From positions 1-6,568 of the forward strand of contig CASBQJ010000110.1 of assembly GCA_949127705.1 (NCBI GenBank): DNA of 6,568 nucleotides. Reading direction: 5' to 3'. Position numbers and translations under genes: made by a program. Positions 1-3,833 of this stretch are shown one piece after another; positions within the stretch are counted from its first letter, which is position 1; each line of letters begins with the position of its first letter. The stretch is from Synechococcales cyanobacterium PMM_0085. Lineage in GTDB: Bacteria > Cyanobacteriota > Cyanobacteriia > Elainellales > Elainellaceae. The notes beneath the pieces were generated by a model. That model searched no databases and had not been told where the DNA came from. It saw only the letters and a program-made list of their open reading frames with translations.

Positions 1-1
1 A

Positions 2-100
2 GAGCTAGAAAAGGTGCAGGGTAACTTGAAAATTCTAACGACTCTCAGCGATCCATCTGGGGTTTACACGCGCCTGCCGTTCAATCCCCTTATTGAATAA
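2..100 (+). CDS. C-terminal end of an unrecognised protein (partial, 5' end outside window)
   Basis: An open frame runs in from the left edge and ends at TAA 98-100, giving 32 residues that begin ELEKVQGNLK and end VYTRLPFNPLIE. The composition looks like a real protein: balanced charged and hydrophobic residues, no low complexity. The stop lies 115 bases before the next gene on the same strand. I do not recognise the family from so short a tail and assign no function. The minus-strand frame over the same bases (35-217) is Trp/Ser/Arg-rich and looks spurious. The frame could still be chance, since 33 codons is short, but the other two plus frames close sooner or read less like protein. Confidence 0.45.
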   Translation, partial: ELEKVQGNLKILTTLSDPSGVYTRLPFNPLIE

Positions 101-173
101 GGCGCGCCACCAGGGCTGCGAACATGAGAATTGCCGCCCCAATTCTACCCACCTCCCTACCCCCGCTAAATAC

Positions 174-197
174 GTTAAGCTAAATGTTAAGTTTAAT
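174..197 (+). repeat. 12-bp tandem repeat upstream of the HEAT-repeat gene
   Basis: GTTAAGCTAAAT (174-185) is followed directly by GTTAAGTTTAAT (186-197), a 10 of 12 match. The pair ends 18 bases before the start codon at 216, in an AT-rich stretch within a GC-richer flank. On the minus strand it reads CTTAAC twice, 12 bases apart, which loosely recalls the cyanobacterial Pho box (8-bp repeats of CTTAACCT type). The usual third repeat and 11-bp period are missing. It could be a regulator site, or part of the promoter or leader; the sequence alone does not decide. Confidence 0.35.
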
Positions 198-215
198 GAA
201 CTACTTGGAGTCTGC

Positions 216-896
216 ATGAATCAGCCCACCCTAGAGCATCTTGCTAAGCAGCTCCAGAGTTCTAAGTCGAGCGATCGGATGTTAGCGCTGGCGCTGCTGC
301 GAGACATCCCATCGGGCGATGCGGTGCCGCTGATCCTCCAAGTATTAGATGACGAAAGCCTTCAGGTGCGATCGATGGCGGTGTTTGCCTTAGGAATTAA
401 GCAAACAGACGAATGCTATCCCGTGCTAGCCAAAATTTTGGTAAATGATCCCGACTATGGCATCCGAGCCGATGCGGCGGGGGCTTTGGGCTACTTAGGC
501 GACAATCGAGCCGTAGAACCGCTGCTGCGCGCTTTCTATGAAGACACCGACTGGCTGGTGCGGTTCAGTGCTGCCGTTTCACTGGGTAATTTGAAAGATA
601 TCCGCGCCCGCGATGCCTTGTTGCAGGCGTTAGATAACGATGAAGTCGTGATTCAACAGGCGGCGATCGCAGCGTTAGGCGAACTGCGCGACCTCAACGC
701 TGTAGATGCCATTCTCCGCTTTGCCCAAGCCGAAGACTGGCTCGTCCGGCAGCGCCTTGCCGAAGCCCTCGGCAACCTGCCCACCGTTAAAAGCGTTTCC
801 GCCCTCAAATATCTGCAAAAAGACAGCCATCCCCATGTTTCACAATCGGCCACCTTTGCCCTCAAACAGCTAGAAGGCGTGGAAATGGAAGGGTAA
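216..896 (+). CDS. HEAT-repeat protein of the NblB / CpcE-like (phycobilin lyase-related) type
   Basis: This 226-residue protein is made almost wholly of HEAT-type helical hairpins, roughly at residues 6-30, 36-61, 67-95, 99-127, 131-158, 161-189 and 193-221. They show the recurring pattern of a leucine-rich helix, an Asp/Val-Arg turn (LQVRSMAVFALG, YGIRADAAGALG, WLVRFSAAVSLG, WLVRQRLAEALG) and a second helix. There is no signal peptide or membrane segment, so it is probably a soluble scaffold or binding protein. In cyanobacteria, proteins of this size and build include NblB, needed for phycobilisome breakdown, and relatives of the CpcE/F bilin lyases. The repeat fold alone cannot tell these from other HEAT proteins, so I give no symbol. 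The start at 216 is preferred because TTGGAG (205-210) lies 5 bases upstream. The frame stays open back to 93, but the added residues do not look like HEAT sequence. One HIP1 site lies inside (663-670). Confidence 0.85.
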   Translation: MNQPTLEHLAKQLQSSKSSDRMLALALLRDIPSGDAVPLILQVLDDESLQVRSMAVFALGIKQTDECYPVLAKILVNDPDYGIRADAAGALGYLGDNRAVEPLLRAFYEDTDWLVRFSAAVSLGNLKDIRARDALLQALDNDEVVIQQAAIAALGELRDLNAVDAILRFAQAEDWLVRQRLAEALGNLPTVKSVSALKYLQKDSHPHVSQSATFALKQLEGVEMEG

Positions 897-1132
897 CGCT
901 CCACAATTTGTCACGTATCACCTTGGTAGGCGATCGCACTTCATCCCGGCGGCTCATCCAACAGCATGATTGCGGAGCCATTGGGATTATTCACTGTCAG
1001 CTTTAATCGTCTTTTAACTGTTTTACTATCTTTTCTTAACCAATCTGCTTCAGTGAGTCGGCTATTCTAGCCTAGGTATAGACTAATGCAACGGTTCTGA
1101 TCGCCCTAACATTTCTTCTTCCCCAGAGGTTT
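897..1132. other. 236-bp intergenic region before the exbB operon
   Basis: No gene is supported here. The region has one HIP1 site (930-937) and a T-rich stretch (about 1001-1036). A possible -10 hexamer, TATAGA (1077-1082), lies 50 bases before the exbB start, but it has no good -35 at the right distance, so the operon promoter is only presumed to be here. A 5-bp inverted pair (951-955 with 975-979) has a 19-base loop and no T-run and is not a convincing terminator for the HEAT gene. Confidence 0.35.
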
Positions 1133-1849
1133 ATGGCTGCATTTTTTGATCTCGTGGTAAAGGGCGGCCCGGTGATGATTCCGGTAGTAGGGTTCTCCGT
1201 TGCAACCATAGCTTGTGGCCTAGAGCGGACTTGGTTTTGGTATCGGTTTTTGAGCCAGGAAGACCGCGTGGTTCATGATGTCCTAGAGGCTGCCCAGTTT
1301 GATTTAGAGCGAGCCAGGGACATTGCAGAAATGTCGCAAGACATCCCCATTGGTCGGTTTCTGTTAGCCCCGCTCAAGCTGCGTCAGCCCACGCCAGAAA
1401 CGTTTCGCCTAGCGATGGAAGGGGCGGGTGATAAAGAATTTACCCAGATGCGCAAAGGTGACAAGCTACTAGAAACCACCGTTGCCGTTGCACCGTTGCT
1501 GGGGCTACTCGGAACAGTAACTGGCCTTATTGCCACCTTCAGCAACCTCAATATTGGCGGCGGTGGAACGGCTGAGCAAACGACTCAGGCCGCTGCTGGC
1601 ATTGGAGAGGCGCTCATTACAACAGCGGCTGGGATGATTGTGGCGATCATCGCGCTGTTAATCTTTCGAGCGTTGGTCACGCTGCAATCGCAACAAATCG
1701 ACTATTTTTCTGAGGTGGGAACGGAGCTAGAGCTGATTTATCGGCAATATTGGGACGAGCCAACTGCGCCAGAGTATGAAACGCCTACTAGTTATGAAGC
1801 TGCTGCCCATGAGAGTGCTGCGTATTTATTGGCGGGGAAGGGAGACTAA
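1133..1849 (+). CDS. exbB: ExbB/TolQ/MotA-family proton channel subunit
   Basis: This 238-residue inner-membrane protein should form the pentameric channel scaffold of an ExbB-ExbD proton-driven motor. Three hydrophobic segments fit the family: about residues 13-30, 115-136 and 157-182. The second carries the signature PLLGLLGTVTG (121-131). The third carries GIGEALITTAAGM (156-168). By alignment from memory, E159, T128 and T164 match the E. coli ExbB residues E176, T148 and T181 that line the proton path. A cytoplasmic loop of about 80 residues separates segments 1 and 2, as in ExbB/TolQ. The tail after about 206 is acidic and Ala/Glu/Tyr-rich with no family motif. The start at 1133 has AGAGG (1125-1129) only 3 bases upstream, and the N-terminus (KGGPVMIPV) is typical. 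Two exbD genes follow, the first 38 bases downstream. No TonB is present, so the exact process driven is unknown; TolQ is the alternative name. Confidence 0.9.
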   Translation: MAAFFDLVVKGGPVMIPVVGFSVATIACGLERTWFWYRFLSQEDRVVHDVLEAAQFDLERARDIAEMSQDIPIGRFLLAPLKLRQPTPETFRLAMEGAGDKEFTQMRKGDKLLETTVAVAPLLGLLGTVTGLIATFSNLNIGGGGTAEQTTQAAAGIGEALITTAAGMIVAIIALLIFRALVTLQSQQIDYFSEVGTELELIYRQYWDEPTAPEYETPTSYEAAAHESAAYLLAGKGD

Positions 1850-1855
1850 GGGTAG

Positions 1856-1880
1856 CACACCAGTTTTGACACACCAGTTT
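1856..1880 (+). repeat. 11-bp direct repeat in the exbB-exbD1 gap
   Basis: CACACCAGTTT occurs at 1856-1866 and again at 1870-1880, a 14-base period, filling most of the 38-base gap between exbB and the first exbD. The second copy ends directly before an ATG (1881) that is out of frame with exbD1 and 7 bases before the exbD1 start. No clear ribosome binding site is seen in the gap, so the repeat may be a small slippage duplication that displaced or replaced it. Confidence 0.6.
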
Positions 1881-1887
1881 ATGGCCT

Positions 1888-2298
1888 ATGCGATTTAAGC
1901 ACCAGCGGCATGAATCTAGAACACCAGAGCTAAATCTGGTGCCGATGTTGGATGTGCTGATGACGGTGCTAACCTTTTTCATCGTCGTCTCCATGACGTT
2001 GACGCTTGAGCAAGGGGTAGACATTGATTTACCCAGCAAGGACAATGCTGCGCTTCCAGAAGATACCCCAGAGCCACTTGTAATCGTGCTAAACGCTCAG
2101 GGACAGATGGTCGTAAAGGATCAGCCTGTGAGTTTAGACCAATTAAAACCGCTGTTGCAGGCTTATTTGACAGCAAATCCCAAAGGCTCTGCGGTGCTGC
2201 AAGCCGATCAGCAGCTGCCCTATGAGCAAGTTATCCAATTGTTGACCGATATGAAGGCCGTTGGCGGCGATCGCGTCTCCATTGCGGTTGACCAGTGA
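1888..2298 (+). CDS. exbD: ExbD/TolR-family proton-motor subunit (first copy)
   Basis: This 136-residue protein has the ExbD layout: a short basic cytoplasmic N-terminus, a single membrane helix (about residues 17-39) and a periplasmic domain. D22, in NLVPMLDVLMTV, sits at the place of the essential helix aspartate (D25 of E. coli ExbD) that carries protons inside the ExbB ring. The periplasmic part (PEPLVIVLNAQGQMVV, then QLPYEQVIQLLTDMKAVGGDRVSIAV) follows the ExbD/TolR alpha/beta pattern and ends as usual after a valine/isoleucine strand. The ATG at 1888 is the only sensible start, but no good Shine-Dalgarno sequence precedes it, so translation may be coupled to exbB. One HIP1 site lies near the 3' end (2267-2274). 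A second ExbD follows after 20 bases, so this may be half of a heteromeric ExbD pair. Confidence 0.9.
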   Translation: MRFKHQRHESRTPELNLVPMLDVLMTVLTFFIVVSMTLTLEQGVDIDLPSKDNAALPEDTPEPLVIVLNAQGQMVVKDQPVSLDQLKPLLQAYLTANPKGSAVLQADQQLPYEQVIQLLTDMKAVGGDRVSIAVDQ

Positions 2299-2318
2299 CC
2301 TTTCCCGAGTCTTTTACC

Positions 2319-2735
2319 ATGCGTTTTCAAAAACAGCAGGGCAACCAAATGCCGGAGGTAAACCTGGTGCCCATGATGGACGTGTTGATGACAGTTCTGA
2401 CCTTCTTCATCATTGTGTCCATGACGCTCACAGGGCAAATAGTGCCGAACTTGATTCTGCCCGATGCTAAAAATTCTGGCACCCAGGAGAAACCGGAGGC
2501 ACCCAAGACTCTAGTGGTGGTGCTCAATACCCAAAAACAGACGGTGGTGGATAGCAAACCGCTGGCGATTGAACAGCTGACTCAGCAAGTGCAAGAATTT
2601 TTAATCAGCAACCCTGAGGGCGTGGTAGTGCTAAAGGCCGACCGGGGGTTGACCTATGCAGACGTGACCCAGGTATTGAAAAACCTGCGTGATATGGGTG
2701 GATCGCGGGTGTCGCTGGCAATCAGCGGCGGCTGA
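2319..2735 (+). CDS. exbD: ExbD/TolR-family proton-motor subunit (second copy)
   Basis: This 138-residue paralogue of the gene before it has the same layout: membrane helix at about residues 16-38 with the proton-carrying aspartate D21 in NLVPMMDVLMTV, then an ExbD periplasmic domain (PKTLVVVLNTQKQTVV; LTYADVTQVLKNLRDMGGSRVSLAI). I chose the ATG at 2319 because the resulting N-terminus, MRFQKQQ, lines up with MRFKHQR of the first copy. A GTG at 2295 would add 8 residues and overlap the first gene's TGA in a GTGA arrangement. Neither start has a strong ribosome binding site, which suggests coupled translation. Across 26 residues of the helix region the two copies agree at 23, while the periplasmic domains differ widely. 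It is the last gene of the operon; the stem-loop at 2735-2779 follows at once. Confidence 0.9.
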   Translation: MRFQKQQGNQMPEVNLVPMMDVLMTVLTFFIIVSMTLTGQIVPNLILPDAKNSGTQEKPEAPKTLVVVLNTQKQTVVDSKPLAIEQLTQQVQEFLISNPEGVVVLKADRGLTYADVTQVLKNLRDMGGSRVSLAISGG

Positions 2736-2779
2736 GTGAGTTTTGAGTTAGACGGTCAATTCAAAACTCAAAACTTACT
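2735..2779. terminator. Long stem-loop between convergent exbD2 and SDR, probable bidirectional transcription end
   Basis: Bases 2735-2749 pair with 2765-2779 (15 bp, one G-U), leaving a 15-base loop. Because the arm contains the repeated motif GAGTTTTGAGTT, a shifted register also works: 2737-2749 with 2758-2770, 13 bp and an 8-base loop. It begins on the last base of the exbD2 stop and ends 12 bases before the end of the convergent SDR gene, where a shared terminator is expected. No run of T follows on either strand, so it is not a classic intrinsic terminator. The CAAAACTCAAAAC motif also looks like a simple dispersed repeat. Confidence 0.55.
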
Positions 2780-2791
2780 GAAGGCCGAGTC

Positions 2792-3562
2792 TTAGCGCAC
2801 ATACGATGCGCCGTTGATATCGAGCGTGGCACCGGTCATGTGGGGCGCTAATCCTGAGGCTAGAAAGGCGATCGCATTGGCCACATCTTGCGGCGGGGCA
2901 GGTGCGCCCATGGGAATATCGCGGGTGACATAGTCGGCTCCACGTTCCTGCATCACCTCGGCAATCCGATCGGTGTGGACAAATCCGGGGGCGATCGCAA
3001 AGGCCAAAATGCCGTCGTTGGCAAACCCTCGGGCAATGCTGCGGGTGAGCGCGATCACGCCCCCTTTGGACGCAGCATACTGCATGAATTCCACGCCGTC
3101 ACCCCGAAATGCCGCCCGACTGGCAATATTAATAATCGTGCCGCCAGTGGTGCCGTTACGCCGCGTTTGAAAGTGGCAAATTGCTTCTCGGCAGAGGTCT
3201 GCCACGGCAATGAGATTTACTTGCAGCGTGGTTTGCCATGCGGTAGACCACACCTCCCACTCGTCTTCGACGCTGGCGGCGGGCATGGTGGCCGCGTTGT
3301 TCACCAGCACGTCGATGCTGCCCACTTGGGCGATCGCCGCTTGCCACAAATCCTTCCCCGCACCGGGTTGCGCCAAATCCACCGAGAGCAAATGGCAGCG
3401 ATCGCGGCCAATGTCGGCGGCAAGGGACTGGGCTTCGCGATCGCTTTGCCCATAGTGCAACACCACAAACGCCCCGGCCTGACTCAGCGTTTTTGCCGTT
3501 GTTGCGCCAATGCCCTGAGAACTGCCCGTTACCAAAATCGTCTTTCCAGTCAGGTCAATCAT
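2792..3562 (-). CDS. Short-chain dehydrogenase/reductase (SDR), FabG-like
   Basis: This 256-residue soluble NAD(P)-dependent oxidoreductase is a classical SDR with its motifs in order: the dinucleotide-binding TGSSQGIG (residues 12-19), the acidic VDL (61-63), NNA (88-90), the active-site N116, S148, and the YxxxK pair Y162 and K166 (QYAASKGG). IAPGF (190-194) and the C-terminal MTGATLDINGASYVR follow. It resembles 3-oxoacyl-ACP reductase-like and glucose-dehydrogenase-like SDRs, but the substrate cannot be read from the sequence. The start at 3562 is set by GAGG (3569-3572, minus strand) with a 6-base spacer and by alignment of MIDLTGKTILVTG with the family. The frame stays open upstream to 3646, but those codons run through the MITE-like element and are not SDR-like. 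It converges on exbD2 and diverges from mutL. It has five HIP1 sites, three of them within 3330-3444. Confidence 0.93.
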   Translation of the reverse strand: MIDLTGKTILVTGSSQGIGATTAKTLSQAGAFVVLHYGQSDREAQSLAADIGRDRCHLLSVDLAQPGAGKDLWQAAIAQVGSIDVLVNNAATMPAASVEDEWEVWSTAWQTTLQVNLIAVADLCREAICHFQTRRNGTTGGTIINIASRAAFRGDGVEFMQYAASKGGVIALTRSIARGFANDGILAFAIAPGFVHTDRIAEVMQERGADYVTRDIPMGAPAPPQDVANAIAFLASGLAPHMTGATLDINGASYVR

Positions 3563-3568
3563 CTGCTG

Positions 3569-3572
3569 CCTC
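3569..3572 (-). promoter_or_regulatory. Ribosome binding site of the SDR gene
   Basis: The minus strand reads GAGG followed by CAGCAG and then ATG, giving a 6-base spacer. This decides the start at 3562 over the longer open frame to 3646. Confidence 0.8.
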
Positions 3573-3592
3573 GTGATGCTTGGAGCGGGCGG

Positions 3593-3604
3593 TGGTTTAA
3601 ACCA
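3593..3604. promoter_or_regulatory. 12-bp perfect palindrome upstream of the SDR gene, operator candidate
   Basis: TGGTTTAAACCA is a perfect palindrome 30 bases upstream of the SDR start codon. Its place and symmetry suit a dimeric repressor, but no regulator is encoded nearby and the motif is not one I can name. It lies just outside the left target duplication of the MITE-like element, so the insertion is immediately next to it. Confidence 0.25.
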
Positions 3605-3615
3605 ACCAAAATCAT

Positions 3616-3716
3616 GGCGTTGCTGAATGCAGGTATGAACCGCCAATATTTAACCTTACTGTAGGGGCGGTTCGCGAACCGCCCCTACGAAATTCATACC
3701 TCTAATCAGCAACGCC
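3616..3716. mobile_element. MITE-like non-autonomous transposable element, 101 bp
   Basis: The ends are inverted repeats: GGCGTTGCTGA (3616-3626) and GGTATGAA (3632-3639) on the left are mirrored by TTCATACC (3693-3700) and TCAGCAACGCC (3706-3716) on the right. Each pair is separated by 5 bases that differ, so 24-bp ends match except for 3 positions. The middle holds a perfect 28-bp palindrome (3661-3688). The element encodes no protein and is flanked by a 10-bp target duplication. These features define a miniature inverted-repeat element that would need a transposase made elsewhere; I cannot name the parent IS. It lies in the space between the divergent SDR and mutL genes, 53 bases from the SDR start and 117 bases from the chosen mutL start, so it may affect either promoter. 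Confidence 0.85.
3661..3688. repeat. Perfect 28-bp GC-rich palindrome (core of the MITE-like element)
   Basis: The half-arm GTAGGGGCGGTTCG is followed by its exact complement with no spacer. As RNA or single-stranded DNA it would fold into a very stable cruciform or hairpin. Similar GTAGGGGCG-type palindromes are, as I recall, scattered between genes in many filamentous cyanobacteria. It could be an older repeat captured by the element or an integral part of it. Confidence 0.9.
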
Positions 3717-3740
3717 CCAAAATCATTGCATGCTTCTGCG

Positions 3741-3782
3741 AACCCAGATGAAATTGGGTTAGATTTGCCAAAGAGCTGTAAG
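3741..3782 (+). promoter_or_regulatory. Weak promoter candidate with small inverted repeat before mutL
   Basis: TTGGGT (3754-3759) and TGTAAG (3777-3782) are 17 bases apart and match the -35 and -10 consensus at 3 and 4 of 6 positions. The -35 overlaps a 6-bp inverted repeat, AACCCA (3741-3746) with TGGGTT (3755-3760). The spacing is right but the matches are poor, so this is only a candidate. Confidence 0.2.
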
Positions 3783-3833
3783 GGCGCAAGCAACCCGGAT
3801 CACAGCCGCAACGGGGTGGATGTAATTGAGCCA

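Larger units (their letters stand above)
3606..3726. repeat. 10-bp direct repeats bounding the MITE-like element (target site duplication)
   Basis: CCAAAATCAT is present at 3606-3615 and 3717-3726, exactly flanking the 101-bp element and in the same orientation. A perfect 10-bp match directly outside inverted ends is the mark of a transposition event, and its lack of decay suggests a fairly recent one. Confidence 0.85.

Noticed and set aside
93..215. Upstream extension of the HEAT-repeat protein to ATG 93
   Set aside because: The sequence is unlike HEAT repeats, would overlap the end of the preceding gene, and the ATG at 216 has TTGGAG at a good distance.
951..979. Possible terminator after the HEAT-repeat gene
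   Set aside because: Only a 5-bp stem with a 19-base loop and no T-run.
1881..1898. Five-codon open frame (MAYAI) overlapping the exbD1 start
   Set aside because: Too short and without a ribosome binding site to claim as a leader peptide; likely chance.
3563..3646. 28-residue N-terminal extension of the SDR gene to the ATG at 3646
   Set aside because: The added codons run through the MITE-like element and its target duplication, and the internal ATG at 3562 has a good ribosome binding site and family-typical N-terminus.
2888..3664. 258-codon plus-strand open frame opposite the SDR gene
   Set aside because: It is the antisense shadow of a clear SDR: rich in Gly, Arg and His, with no motif, and it runs into the MITE-like element.
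3606..3726. CRISPR-like or attachment-site reading of the direct repeats around the element
   Set aside because: There are only two repeats, 10 bp long, exactly outside inverted ends, which is the pattern of a transposition duplication; no cas or integrase gene is present.
3726..3833. 36-residue extension of MutL from TTG 3726
   Set aside because: The added residues do not resemble any MutL N-terminus, the TTG starts in the target duplication, and the conserved part begins right after ATG 3834.
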